64,000 nt of DNA, taken from positions 72,501 to 136,500 of the forward strand of contig CAWZYM010000254.1 of NCBI GenBank assembly GCA_963966185.1, in the 5' to 3' direction. The notes beneath the pieces are model-generated. The model was not told where the DNA came from. It ran no database searches and saw only the letters and a program-made list of their open reading frames with translations. Below are positions 1 through 11,846 of the stretch, piece after piece. Origin of the DNA: Rhabditoides inermis. Taxonomy: Eukaryota > Nematoda > Chromadorea > Rhabditida > Rhabditidae. Made by a program: the position numbers and the translations under genes. Position 1 is the first letter of the stretch. Every line of letters begins with the position of its first letter.

Positions 1-33
1 AGTGCATGGTCATTTCCAGTGTGTTACCTTTAC

Positions 34-1498
34 CTGTATGTCTGTGCTATGTCGGCGCTTCTCGCGCTTCGAATCGACCGCTTGCTCAGATTCCGTCTCG
101 GAGTTCCGGGCAGCGACAGATTGAAGTGGTTCTGAACATGCAGTATTACCACGCTAACCCTCGACCTCTCCATGTTTTGACACCAACATCGTCGATAATC
201 TCTCCCCAGACGCTCTTTTCGTATGAGTAATGTCCGGAGCCGCATCGCTTATAGGGTCGCATTTGTTCTCGCCGTGAATCGCTTTGGCTCGAGCGCCAAT
301 TTGCGAGCGAGTGTGGGTGCATTGGAAAGTGGCGGGCAGACAGGTGGGCGCCTTCCGGAGAAACGCTGGCAGATACACACAGAGAGTAATTATCGCGTTA
401 CGCGCGTGCAGAGACCACCCGCCGCGAGAAAACAGATTGTGTACATGGATTAGTTAGACGACAAAGGGTTTTCTTCACATCGAGCGATGGACGTTGCAAA
501 ATTGTCGTAGAAGCGACGTGAAAGTGAACCTTATCACGATGTTTTTTTTCAGAGATTGAAAAGAAGGACAAAAAGAGTACATTAACCCACCCTATCATCG
601 TCGTCTGTCCTGTCGCCGTCCTCGCAGTCGGTCGTGTCCCGCTTCTCACACGCCATCACTGCTTCCTCCGCATGTAACCACTCAAAACACAAATGATCTA
701 CGAGTTTGTGAAACGTTAGTGTAGAACCACTGGACATTTTTCAAGAGGGCACGAATATACAGATTTTTGTAGCATTGAACGCCAAACGCCATGGCGTTGT
801 GAAACAAATGTGTGCGGTTCTGAACAAATGTATGCGGTTCTGGAGGCAGAAAAGCAGAGGGTGTTCTCCACATTCTTCGCGGATTCGAACGCGACTCATT
901 TGTCCTCATATCCGCGGAGCAGCAAATAGCCTTATCCAACAAGCATCTCTATGTATTGCGAAGGACAGAGAGATGGGAGACTGCATTCTGTCACACTTGA
1001 AATACACTACATCCATGAGACAATCTATCGTTTCACGACACTGCAGACACATTCATAAAGTAAACGAGTTTACGTTAAGTGAGTAGACATCTGGAAAGAT
1101 ATATGGTAAGTTGGTAAGGGTATTTCAGCCAGCGCGGTGGCATGTTTTTGCTATCTCGCAGTAGAGTGTTAGTTGACATGGCGAGACGCAGTCAGCAGCA
1201 TAGCCATCTTCCATCACAATACCGCCCAAATTACAGACTGCACCCGAGTGCGAAATGCACTCGAAAAAGAAATTTTAGAGTTTTACAAACCGACTCAAAA
1301 AAGTGCGATTTGAAGACGCACATCAACATAACTTAATAAGTGGATATACAAGGATTGGTAAAATCAGAACAAGCCAGAGTAGGGAAAACTTGAGATGTAA
1401 CGCGATCGGAGAAGCCATGCGATTATATGATAGTGTTATGGCGCGGGGCTGGTGGCAAGAGCCCGCGGGCAGAGTGACACAAATGACACGAATTGTGT

Positions 1499-1529
<31 letters not shown>

Positions 1530-2933
1530 GCCGGTTGCTCCCTAGGGTGCCAGCGGAAAGAGAGCAAGGGCCGGGGGTCATGCCAGCCGGAAGCTAGAGC
1601 GGCTCATTACGGATCGAGTGTGTGCGTGTCAAATATGACTACACTTCAATCAACATAATCATAATATTTGTTTCGAATCAAGTAGCACACAATATCGATT
1701 ACGTAAATTACGGTGGGATACGGTAAAATGCAGTAATACAATGCCTACTGCGAGTTCCAACAACACGGATTTCGGTTGTTCCGTAGATGCGTACGTGTTG
1801 TTGGTGAATCTTGTCATCTTGAAGGCCTTGTAGGCCTTGACTCGGCCGTCGGACTCCATTGCTAGACAACAATGCTGCCTACACTTTAAAGAAACGTGTA
1901 ACATATAGCTATAAATATCGCAATCGAACCACGACTGCCACGGGAAAAACCATGAAAAAAAACACGACAACTTTTCATTCAAAAAAAATTTGCCTAAATT
2001 TATCAGAACACTAAAAATGCTGTGAAGGTTGGAAAATCGTAGTGAGAAATATCGAGCTCGAGTGCATAACGGCCGCTAGCGGCCAACTTTCTTCGAAAAC
2101 TATAATTTTCACCACAAAGTGAACACTATTATCGCGTTTACTGCATGTTTTCATTTTTAACAATGCTTTTCATTCAATTAGAGTGGATTCCTGGATATAT
2201 AGTCGGATTGGATCTCATATGCCATCCGTGACAATTCACATGTTGTGCAGTTTTGTGCAACACAACGTGAACGTCTTCAAATATCCAAAACGCTTCCATG
2301 CGAAGGAATCGAACCTATGGACAGGGCGCAGCGATTGTGCACTGGCGGCCGCTCTACCACTGCGCCATAGAGGCAGTGGTTAGGAGATCGAAAAGTAAGC
2401 ACATGTAGCTCCACTGGTCTTTCCAGTGCACAATGATAGGCTATTACGAGCAAACAAGTTTTCGAAATTTATTGACCTCTCAGTACGAGCCTCAATGGCG
2501 CAGTGATAGAGCGCGCCGCCAGCTCGCAATCGCTGCGAGCTGCCCATGGGTTTGATTTCTAGTCATGAATGCGTTTTGTATTGGAGACAAACACGTTGTG
2601 TTGCACAAAACCGCACAAAATGTGAAATGTCTTGGATGACAAATAAGATCCAATCCGACTAAGTATACCACGCGAGAGAAAAAAAGAAGTTTTTCGCGTG
2701 AAAAAATGTGTAAAAACCTCAATTCTCGTGTGTATATAATTTTTTTATGGGGAAGAAAAAATTCCCATTTCTGAAAACATTCATTTTCCACCGAAGTATT
2801 CAAAAACGGAGTAGTCGTGCACTGGTACCTGGCTGATGCTGGATGCCTGGCTGATCTTCTTCATGAGGCTATAATCGGAGGCAGAGTGCGGGAACCGCGG
2901 AGTCCGCGAGCGACGCCGGGATGCGTACATGCT
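34..2933 (-). CDS. candidate exons of an unidentified minus-strand gene
   Basis: Four minus-strand stretches have open frames bounded by good splice signals: 2933-2829 (acceptor TTTGCAG, donor GTACCA; peptide includes SASDYSLMKKISQ), 1861-1749 (acceptor TGTCTAG, donor GTAGGC; includes GRVKAYKAFKMTRF), 658-591 (acceptor GAAGCAG, donor GTGGGT; acidic, ends DRTDDDDR) and 131-34 (acceptor TGTTCAG, donor GTAAAG; includes NLSLPGTPRRNLSKRS). The last two are phase-compatible. The first two do not join in phase to the others, so an exon is missing or they belong to different isoforms. The Ser/Arg-rich and acidic composition suggests a cytoplasmic tail or linker. I do not recognise the family. If real, the gene continues off the left edge. 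Confidence 0.35.
1506..1529. repeat. (CT)n microsatellite
   Basis: Uninterrupted CT dinucleotide run of about 24 bp after a C tract. Confidence 0.9.
2205..2665. repeat. inverted pair of tRNA-like repeats
   Basis: Two diverged copies of a roughly 170-bp sequence face each other (2205-2375 and 2492-2665). Each holds a tRNA-like stretch: the right copy reads TGGCGCAGTGATAGAGCG (A-box-like), and the left has TCGAACC on the plus strand (B box in reverse). Stems do not pair as a functional tRNA, so this is a tRNA-derived SINE pair or a fold-back element. Confidence 0.5.
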
Positions 2934-3010
2934 CTGCAAATATAGTCCAGAGTCAGAACAAGACAGTTTCCCACTCTTTCACGTTTGCATCGTCTGGCTC
3001 GAGGATCGTC

Positions 3011-3840
3011 TCTAGCCCTAGCCCGACAGACTTTTTCGCAGACAAAATCGCAGCGATTCCGTAAATTTTTAAAAATGCTCTACCGATTAGCGATTTTGCC
3101 AGCGATTCGCTACCGTAATCCAAATCGCCAAAGTCAGCGATTTGACCGCCAAACTTTTTCGCTTGAAATTTTCAGCGAATCGCTACTTTTATCGCTGCGA
3201 TTCGAATTCGCTGCGATTTCGTAGTTTCCGGATTTTCGCAGATTTCGACGCGATTTTCATGTTTCATGTTGTGAATCGTTGTAGTTATTTCTGATATTTA
3301 TTTCACAAATGCTTTATTCATACCTTATAGTATCAAAAAGGTAGTTCACGGAACTTGGAGCTTTATGCACTTGAATTTACGTGAGGTTTCATGCATCAAC
3401 GGTTCGTTGGACGTTATGCATCTGATGATCTGATGCTTATACACATTCTAAACAAACTCTATAATAGGTAAAGGTAGTCCTCCAATTTGAAAATTCACTC
3501 TGCGGAAGGGGTAGATTTTCCAACGACGGTATCTGGCCTATTATTGCAATAATGCGTTCGTGGGTAGCCTACTCTCCGGCTTACCTTCGCAGCAGACCAA
3601 TTTCACCTTGGTACGGTCAAGCGGACGGAGATCGAACCCCCGACCCACCGAGTATAGCGAATATCGCTAACCACTACACTACGCGATGCTCAACAAATTC
3701 TATAACCGAAAACAAATAAAAACATGACATTTTTTTTATTTTAAAATCGCTGCAGTTTTGAGCACCGGCGATTTCGCTATCGCTGTACATTCAGCGAAAG
3801 CTCGATATCGCGGAGCGAAAAAGACTGACGGAGCCCCTAA
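3011..3840. mobile_element. non-autonomous element dense in GCGATT motifs
   Basis: The ends are imperfect terminal inverted repeats: left CCGACAGACTTTTTCGC near 3022, right (reverse complement) CCGTCAGTCTTTTTCGC near 3830. Both inner flanks carry many copies of CAGCGATT/GCGATTCG in either orientation (3045-3235 and 3745-3815), resembling the sub-terminal transposase-binding motifs of hAT-type elements. No coding capacity is seen. A tRNA-like segment sits inside (3604-3690). Confidence 0.45.
3604..3690 (-). repeat. tRNA-like SINE segment
   Basis: On the minus strand GTAGTGTAGTGGTTAGCGAT resembles an A box and GGGGGTTCGATCTCCG a B box. The acceptor arms do not pair, so it is not called a tRNA gene. 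The same type of A-box block (GTTGTGGTTAGCAATGCG) occurs at about 41905-41970. Confidence 0.45.
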
Positions 3841-4075
3841 AACAGGCTCACGTTTTCGAAGAGAAAAAAGTAGAAGGCGTTTGTAACTTTACAAATTTTT
3901 AAAGAAAACAACAAGTAAACCAAATAGTCTTCATACTATTCTCAAAGTGAGTATGAAGTGAGTGAGAGTGAGTGGCGAGTTTCGCGCAGTCTATTGGCCT
4001 CCTTTATCTTAGCAGTCATCACCAAATTCACCCCACTCATCTCTCACATCTCACAATAGCAATCTTCCTCTCCCT

Positions 4076-4117
<42 letters not shown>

Positions 4118-4741
4118 TTCTCTCTCTTTCTCTCTTCCGTACCCACTCACTCTCTAAAAAGCCCTTTCGGATCCGTGTACCAAATATGCAAAAAAAAGGT
4201 TTCTCTCGAATGACGTTCGTTTTTTGATTATGTTTACTGTACAGCTATAGTTATTTCGGCACAGTTTAGCAGTGTGGCGATTATTTAGATTTTTTCTAAC
4301 GTACTTTGGTACTTTGTATATTCATATATCACATTCAGATTGAACCGTTTACGTCTTTATCGAAATGTATTTTTTTATCATCATGACGATTCCAATGGTT
4401 TTTTCTTAGTGATCTTAGTAAATACTTGAACAGCATCACTTTTGTTTCAAACAACTCTGTTTATATACCTGTACGATCAATGTAACTGAAGTGAGGGAGA
4501 AACAACAAATAAGAAATGTGAGATGATTACAACGTAGTAACTTTAATTTCCTCTCACCCGACTGTGAATCGACATGACAATTACCGTTCTTATTATAGAA
4601 AGTGCAATATTTTTTTTATAAAAAAATTTATGACTGTTTGCAATAAAAAAAGAACACAGAGAACTCTTTTTTTGACGCTTGAGTTGTAATAGTAGAACAA
4701 TGCGCAGGCTGTGGCTGTGTGTGTTTTATGCTGTAGATTAG
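3841..4741. other. no gene seen; contains (CT)n tract
   Basis: AT-rich sequence with a CT dinucleotide tract at about 4079-4136. I see no splice-bounded coding segments. Confidence 0.6.
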
Positions 4742-5095
4742 GCACAGTGGTGACTTATTTTTGCCACAGCCTGCTGCCTGCCACAACTCCTCATTTTCAT
4801 ACCAGCAAAACATTCGGCGGTGAACGGGATCGAACTTGCGAAGATCAAGGACAACACGCAGCGCACATGCACTGAGCCATGAAGCAAGAAAGGACGTCGT
4901 TCATTTGCGTTTCCGACCCCAAAGTGCCGTATTGGAGCGTTAGCGGTAAATTATTTTTTTCGTTCGCATTCTTGGCATTAGCAGATTCGAAAGTAATGCA
5001 GAATCGTTGTTTTTCGCAAAAAAAGCGAATGTGTTGGCTTAATATAATTAGTAATTAAACTCCGAGTCGAAAATAAGTCGCCACTGTTCTTTTAA
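4742..5095 (-). mobile_element. TIR/tRNA-like element, copy 1 (inverted)
   Basis: A diverged copy in inverted orientation, immediately head to head with copy 2. It ends at the shared TTTTAAAG junction. The terminal motif AAGTCGCCACTGTTC lies at about 5077-5090 and a degenerate CACAGTGGTGACTTA at 4744. The inner part has the reversed tRNA-like B box (GATCGAACTTGC) near 4830 and the reversed A box (CTGAGCCATG) near 4870. Confidence 0.65.
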
Positions 5096-5480
5096 AGACA
5101 CAGTGGCGACTTGTTTTTGACATCGAGTATTATTAAAAATCATATTTACCGAACACAATTGTATTTTTGGCGAAAGAACGACGATTCTGCGTTACTTTCG
5201 AATCTGCATTGGCAAGAATGCAGCTGAAAATTTGAGTTCAAAATTGGTCCCATCACGATTAGTCTACCGTTCAAAGCTTCAATATGGCAAAAATTAAGTT
5301 CGGAGAAATACGCGCAAATGATCGAAGGCCTTTCACTTGCTTCATGGCTCAGTGCATGTGCGCTGCGTTGTGGAACCGAGCTCGCTGGTTCGATTCCCGT
5401 TCGCGCCAAATGTTTTGCGCGTGTGAAAATGAGGAGTTGTGGCAGATTGTGGCAGAAATAAGTCGCCACTGTTCCTTTAA
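5092..5480 (+). mobile_element. TIR/tRNA-like element, copy 2
   Basis: About 389 bp, bounded by TTAA at 5092-5095 and 5477-5480. The ends are inverted repeats (ACAGTGGCGACTTG on the left, AAGTCGCCACTGTTCC on the right). The right third carries pol III-type boxes: ATGGCTCAGTGCATG (A-box-like) near 5345 and GCTGGTTCGATTCCCG (B-box) near 5388. The structure is a MITE with a tRNA-like core; see copies at 4742, 8043, 29036, 39127 and 62930. Confidence 0.75.
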
Positions 5481-6329
5481 CGATGAAGTTAGGTTTAAGT
5501 CGTCTACAACTCTTTGATATTGTTAAAAAAAGAAGGATAACTGCAAACAACGAAAAGAAACAAAAGACTGTTTTTCTTATTCTCAATGTACTTCTAGAAA
5601 TCAGCTAACTTTTCCATTTTCCATAATAAGTTTCATTGCTCTTTCTATAATTTGCTCTCTCTGTCTCTCTGTCTCTCTGTTCTTATCCCTTGCTCACTCG
5701 TTCGGTCTCCTTTAATGACTACCCTTTGCAGTGATAGTTTTTTTTTGTATGTGCGGGAGTGATCGTTTGTTCTTGCTCTGAAAGAGGTTTTACACTTCTA
5801 ACAGTGCTTTTCATCTCGACATAATGAGTTCACAATTTTTCAGTTAAAATGAACATGTTTTTTTTGTTACCGCGAGAGTATCCTTCGTTTTTTTCGAAAT
5901 TGAGTTAATAGTTGGATGTGAAATATGAAATGAAAAATGCACTTTCTTACAGATTTTGTTTTGTTTTAGTCGTCTTAAAGTTTGTGTAAGTCGCACATGA
6001 GATTTTTGTGATAGTGATTACTGCAGATGTGCAGATGTGAGAGTGAGAGTGGAAGAGGTGACGAGAGTTGAAAGTAGACAGAAGAAAACATAGTAATGTC
6101 TCTAGAAAGTTGTTGTCACAGTAGAAGAAAAAGATGCAGTAGACAAACAAGAGCATAGTATTAGTATTGTCTCTAGAAAGTTGACAGTAGACAATAGAGA
6201 ATATAATACTGTTTCTAGAGAATATAGTACTGAGAGAGAAAGAGAAAGAGAGAAAGAGATAGCGACACAAAGGGAGAAGGAGAAGAAAGAGAGAGGAGAG
6301 AAAGGGGAGAGTAGAAAAGTGTCGAGGAA

Positions 6330-6360
<31 letters not shown>

Positions 6361-6671
6361 AGGAGGAGGGAGATAGGATGGAAAGTAGACAGAACAGTGT
6401 AGAGAAGAAAGAGATGGGGCGGTGTACATCTGTGAAACATAAAATAAGTGAAAAAGAAGTAGAATATATAGTTAGAAAAGACAAAAAATATATACAAAAT
6501 ACATAGAACTTGAACACTTCAACTACAACCCTTGCGTGTATGTATCAATGTATCTTCCCAAGAGTCATTAGAGAGCAATCAACTATCAAACATGCAAGAC
6601 GAACTATTCTTCTATTCTTCTATTTTTGTATACCTAGTGCGGAGGCGCGCGGCAGCGCGCCGGAGCGCTAG
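5481..6671. other. no gene seen; GA-rich tract and G run
   Basis: Low-complexity DNA. A purine-rich stretch runs from about 6224 to 6375, with a GA dinucleotide run near 6330-6350 followed by an 11-bp G run. Long open frames here are artefacts of the dinucleotide repeat. Confidence 0.6.
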
Positions 6672-7746
6672 TCATGTTAGAATGTTCATTTGCGCGTTTG
6701 TTACGGTACTGTAGCGCAGAGATCACTTCACCGTAACAAATAATTTAATATGAATTTTCGTCAATTCGCCTTTGTAAAAAGTTTGCCGATGATTCCGTAC
6801 GATTAATAAGGATGATAAACTATAGTAAATGATATAGTAATCGAAACGCATCCGGAACTGTAGGATTGTGTGTGCTTCCAGATAACCCATCATGATACCA
6901 TTGTATGTACATGTCGGAATCAGGCTGATAAACAACAAACATAGTAATCGAAAACTTAATGGTTCTTCTTCGTAAGCAAATGTCAGAGAAGATCTCCGGG
7001 GATTCTAGAAACGTGTGACTTTCTTAAATATGCCCAATCTGTTCAGCACTGACTATCTTTTTCATTACTTTTAAAGAAGCTTGTTTCATAAACTTTGTAC
7101 AGTTTTCATTACCACCGTGCGATTCGCGCTATGGCTGACTTCGCTTAAGGACCTTCTTATTAGATGCATGTTTACCCTAAATTATTGTCCCAGGTGGTCC
7201 AAAAAAGCTGACTTGATCGATCGGTCGCACTTTGATTTTGAAAATCCGAGAGTACATTTCCTTCAACTCCCAAAAAACCAGAAAAAAGTTCCGACTCGTC
7301 TTCATGTTAGAATGTTCATTTGCGCGATTGTTACGGTACTGTAGCGCAGAGGTCACACTACCGTATATTGATATCTAATGTTCGCCATTTCGCCTTCGTT
7401 TAAGTTTGCCGATATTTCCGTACGATTAATAAGGATAATGAACTATAGTAAATGATATAGTAATCGAAAGTTTAATGGTTCTTCTTCGTAAGCAAATGGC
7501 AAAGAAGATCTCCGGGGATTCGAAAAACGTGTGGCTTTCTTAAACATGCCCAATCTGTTCAGCACTGACTTTCTTTTTCATTACTTTTAAAGAAGCTTGT
7601 TTCATCAACTTTGTACAGTTTCCATTACCAGCGTGCGATTCGCTCTATGGCTGACTCCGCTTGAGGACCTTCTTATTAAATGCATGTTCACCCTAAAATA
7701 TTGTCCGAGGTGGTCAAAAAAGCTGGCTTGATCGATCGGTCGCACC
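6672..7746 (+). repeat. direct tandem duplication, about 0.5-0.6 kb unit
   Basis: The block starting TCATGTTAGAATGTTCATTT at 6672 recurs at 7303, and similarity continues to about 7228 and 7746. The first unit carries about 115 bp extra near 6846-6950, flanked by a repeated ATAGTAATCGAAA. No credible protein is encoded in either unit. Confidence 0.75.
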
Positions 7747-8042
7747 AGCTGTCATGATGTCATCATACCCTAGTCTCTCCTTTCACAAAACGTCACTCGT
7801 TTCGAGACCCAGAGTTCTCCGAGCAGTTCCATCTTCCATCTCTTTGTATCGTGCTCCGAGCAGTTTTCTGTCTTTGTATTCTGCAGAGTGAACAGTTTGT
7901 GGTTTTATTAAGGGTGGTCGAATAAATGTCGAATAAATAGATAGTAGATGGTTTTGCCATGTACCAGTCAGTCACTGAAAAATATATTTATGATTTATGA
8001 AAAAAATCGAATTAAATATTTCACACTCACTTTTTCATTTCC

Positions 8043-8402
8043 TATATTGGCGACCTTTTTTTTGACTCGGAGTGTCTGTAAGAATCATATTAACTTAAAT
8101 ATCAATCGACTTGTGAGAAAAAACAACGATTATCCGTTGCTTTCAAATGTTGCAAATGACTGTTGCAACATTTTATTTCAAACTCAAAAGTGGTCCAGCC
8201 ACGACTTCAATTCCGTTCGACTTTTCAACACCGCAAAAATGGCGAGAGAAGACATAATCTCAGATGAAAGAAGCCCGTTCATTTAATGTGTGGTTCAATA
8301 CGTGTGTGCGCCGAACTCGCCGGTTCGAGTCCTGTCTTCGGCAAATGTTTTGCATAAGTGGTAATACGCGTTCAAGAGAGGTAGCAGACTTGAATCGCCA
8401 AG
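8043..8402 (+). mobile_element. TIR/tRNA-like element, degenerate copy 3
   Basis: Internally this aligns with the 29036-29434 copy (shared CAACGATTATCCGTTGC and GTTGCAACATTTTATTTCA). It includes the CGCCGGTTCGAGTCCTGTC B-box block at about 8317. Its ends have decayed. Confidence 0.65.
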
Positions 8403-8573
8403 TTGTGCAAATTTAAACTCCTGAACGAATGTACTGATAGGTTCATTAAAAAAATTTAAAACAGGAAACTTGTCAGAATTATTTACCTTGATTTTTTTTT
8501 GAAGGCATCATCACGCGAATTTTGCATTTACTCCAGTATTAATTGTTTTATATTTTTGTTTAGGGTATAAGAC

Positions 8574-10955
8574 ATGTGCATATCTGTACAGCATTGTATC
8601 ATAGCCTACTCCACCGCTGCTGCTTCCTTCATAGCGAGTGCCATTCTCGCTGTCCTCATAATTTTCAAGGTATGGGTCAAAAGTCAAACAAAGTTTCACT
8701 AAACAAAGGCACATGTCCTGTCGTCTCGCTACTTTGATAAACACGGTTCTTTGCAGACCCGCCAAGAAATCGGCAACTACAAGTATCTGCTTCTCATATT
8801 CTCGTTGTTCAGCATTTTCTACACATTGGTCACCGTTTCAATCATGCCGGTGAGAAGCGACAATCACTTGATCGTACCCTATATTGTTTACAACTACAGA
8901 CAACAATACAACATACTGTAAGGTAGTTTAATCGATACTTACTACCAGATGCGTCACACGCACCACACCGGCTACGTGATGTTCGTGGGTGGTCCGTGGT
9001 GGGAGTCGCCGCACGCCGCCCTGCTCATATCCATCTATCGCACCGTCTACTCACAGTCCGCCATTCTTATTGTCTACCACTTTGTCTACCGATACATCAA
9101 CTTCTGCAAGTAAGTATTCATGATTACTAGAGGCAATCAACTCACTGTACAAAACATATCTCTGTAACAGTGTTGACTCAGTGTTTTTTCAGTAATAATA
9201 AGAAAAAAAAACATATTCGGCTGTCATTTCAGGAGTCATCTTATGTATATGTTCTCTGGCTACGGCTACGTCTCACTCTACGTGCTCATCTTCTTCCTCG
9301 TCACTGCGTCGTGGTTCGCGTGCATCTACCTGGGAATGACCGAGAACTACCACGAGCTCAAGTATGCCTCCTTTCTCATGACATGTGTTTCTCTACACGC
9401 CGATCGCGCGTTGCAGGACGTTCATGAATGAGACCATGTGGGAGCACTACCGACTGAACATCGACCAAATCGAACTGATTGGAGCTATCTACTGGGTAAT
9501 CATTGTTTTGTTATAACTATTTTGTAAAAAAAAAGCTACTAAACAAAAACAAGACGTGTTTCAGTGCCCTTCGAGGGACGGAGAGTGGCTGTTCATGTGG
9601 CCCTCGTTCTCGGGACAGCTCGCCCTCGCTGTTTATGTCGTCTCTTCAGTAGGTTGGTGGGAACAATTAGTTTCCAACAAAACCAACCACAGCACAGCTG
9701 AAATGGCAAAAGAAACAACAATTATTGTGCTACTTGTGTTATATTATTTCATCAAGCCTGAATCATGAACCCATTGTGTTTGCGAAAATCAAGCCAACTT
9801 GTTTCACATACAGTGATCGTGTTTTTCTGTGGAGTGAACATCTACAAGAAGCTCAACTGCAAGACGGTTTCCAACAAAACGAGAAAGCTACAGCACCAAT
9901 TGTTCAAAGCACTCATCATACAGGTAAATTACAAACGCGAAACGTTTTTTTCAGATGGTTTAAAACATTGGTTTGACTGACGTAACCAAATTCCGCGCAA
10001 ACACAAAACAATGTTTTTTTCCAGTTCGTGATGCCGTTCCTTTTTCTGTATCTGCCCTGCATTCTGTCTATGGTCTGTCCCGTATTTGACATCGACATAC
10101 AACAGTTCACCAAGCACTCCGTCCACTTCTTCGGAATATACCCAGGTATTATTAGGCATTCCACACTAGACCAACTATTTGACAAGTTTTTTTGTGCATT
10201 CATGCTATGCAAATCACAGACTGCAGGTTATAAATACATCAAAGCTGGATACACCTACCAATTAAATGTAAGCCACAAGTAACGAAGATCCATGAAGATT
10301 ATGGAGAAATGTCTATAGAAACACGCTACAATTGCAGCGTTTGAATCGTTCTTCGTCATCTACATCATCGGAGACTACCGGAGAGCGTTCATCAGGTGAA
10401 TCGAAATGGACACGTATACAAGTGCGAGAAATGATGAAAACAAAGAGGCGGGAATGAGAAAATTTGCTTTTTAAGCAGTCTGTGTATCGTTTTTTGATCA
10501 TTGCGCGCATGTAGATCTTCCGTTTATCCTGTATTTGAGTTTTGAAATAACAATTTCATGATTCGTGATGAACAAAATTTTTCGTCAGAATTACTTAAGT
10601 AGGATACAGAGTCTTCGAAAACGGAGAGTTTCACTCATACTTGAGTTAATAAGTTTAACATTCATGTTGCGAAAAGTGGTCACAATCGCAACATAGGGGC
10701 ATAGGGCCGTGTCTCTTACCACTTTTATACCATACACAAATAAGGCTTTGAGTAGCCCAATGATAAAACTTCCGCATTTGATCGTGATTACTGGGGTGAT
10801 TGTGGTGTGATTGTAGGTGGATAACGTGTGGCATTCGACGGGGCGCGGCGCTCGCCCCCTCAAAAAGCACCTTCTTCTCGGGTGGAACCAACGGCAGACG
10901 AGCTTCCAGGACCCACTTACCACAACGCAGCCCATACACGTTCAGCAGAAGCTAA
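8574..10955 (+). CDS. Str-type seven-transmembrane chemoreceptor (copy 1)
   Basis: A nematode serpentine receptor, presumed to act in chemosensory cilia. Ten exons: 8574-8669, 8757-8849, 8949-9109, 9233-9361, 9417-9495, 9565-9652, 9814-9923, 10025-10145, 10338-10395 and 10817-10955. The product has hydrophobic segments in order, including NYKYLLLIFSLFSIFYTL, the block MRHTHHTGYVMFVGG, then YHFVYRYINFCK. It ends with the Str-family signature FLYLPCILSMVCP...YP...GDYRRA and a basic Ser-rich tail containing ITCGIRR. A TTTTTGTTTAG acceptor lies 13 bp upstream of the chosen ATG, which fits an SL trans-splice site. All three copies keep this Met followed by Cys. Membership of the Str superfamily (str/srj-like) is inferred from the C-terminal motif. 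If the short splice at 10395 is not used, translation stops at once with TGA. Confidence 0.85.
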
Positions 10956-11315
10956 ATTCGCATACACTTATCGCAATAGTTTTCACTATTGTTGTGATCA
11001 AGTGGAAAAATAGGGAGAACATGATCGAAAAAATCTCTAGCTTTCCACGTGAACTTTTTGCTGCATTGTGTTGTGCCAATCATCTTTTTTTCTGTCAAAA
11101 ACACTGTAGTATTCACATTCTCACAACCATACATGATATAGTGGCAAATGAAAGTAAACCCCCCCCCCTGGTTTTCAAGAAGGTCAGGAAAGAGAAACTC
11201 CTCATGTTTTCGAAGCGGTAGTCGTTGCAGGGTAATCCCCCCTCCCTGTTTTTGAGAAATTTTGAAAGGTAGACTAGACCCTCTGTTTTAGGGAAGTGCC
11301 TGCGCCCACTATATC
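10956..11315. other. no gene seen
   Basis: Intergenic sequence between receptor copy 1 and the PAT-like element, with a 10-bp C run near 11160. No coding or repeat structure was recognised. Confidence 0.5.
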
Positions 11316-11318
11316 GTG

Positions 11319-11402
11319 TTATGCCTCCGCTCTCTCCGGCCTAAAGTATGTAGCCCTCGTATTGTCAACTCATCCATCAGCAATAAAAGGGAGAAACGAG
11401 GT
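11319..11402 (+). repeat. split direct repeat Y, terminal copy
   Basis: Shares ATGCCTCCGCTCTCTCCGGC, a TAGCCCTC..TATTGTCAACTCAT block and CAGCAATAAAAGGGAG with the internal copy at 13618-13702. Confidence 0.85.
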
Positions 11403-11846
11403 TTTAATGCTATCGAGTGTTGTTTTAGGGAGGAGAAAAGGCAGGTAGAGAGGCGGCTCGGGACTTGGTTCTTGGCGGTGATCTTAACGACGCGCGTGCT
11501 GCTACCTCTCGACGGCGGTCGAGAGGATATGAAAAAAAATAAAGAGAGAAAAAACATACATCATACGAAACATACATCTCCTGGGAACACTGTTAAGTGC
11601 ACGACGCTATCCGGACAAAGGATGGCTTGAATTTTATTGAAGCGAACATATACCAAAAGAAAAAAAACGCAAAACTAACGAACCAACGAGAATACCCACA
11701 TATTGGAGAACAGAATATTGGAAGATATGAATGGTAAACGGGAATGTACCGAGTGAATGAGAGTGAGAGTGAGCGAGGGGGTAACGAGCCATAAGAAAAC
11801 ACAAAACGAGTGGGTGAAGGGGGAATGAGTGGGTGGTGGGGGAGTA

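Noticed and set aside
3604..3690. possible tRNA genes (also at 2300-2380, 2490-2580, 25600-25680, 41905-41970 and inside the TIR elements)
   Set aside because: A and B boxes are recognisable, but acceptor and anticodon stems do not pair, and the units belong to repeat families.
3972..4157. Ser/Leu-rich open frames over (CT)n and (GA)n tracts, also at 5947-6517, 33721-34215, 37734-38078 and 50934-51717
   Set aside because: They are translations of dinucleotide repeats on both strands.
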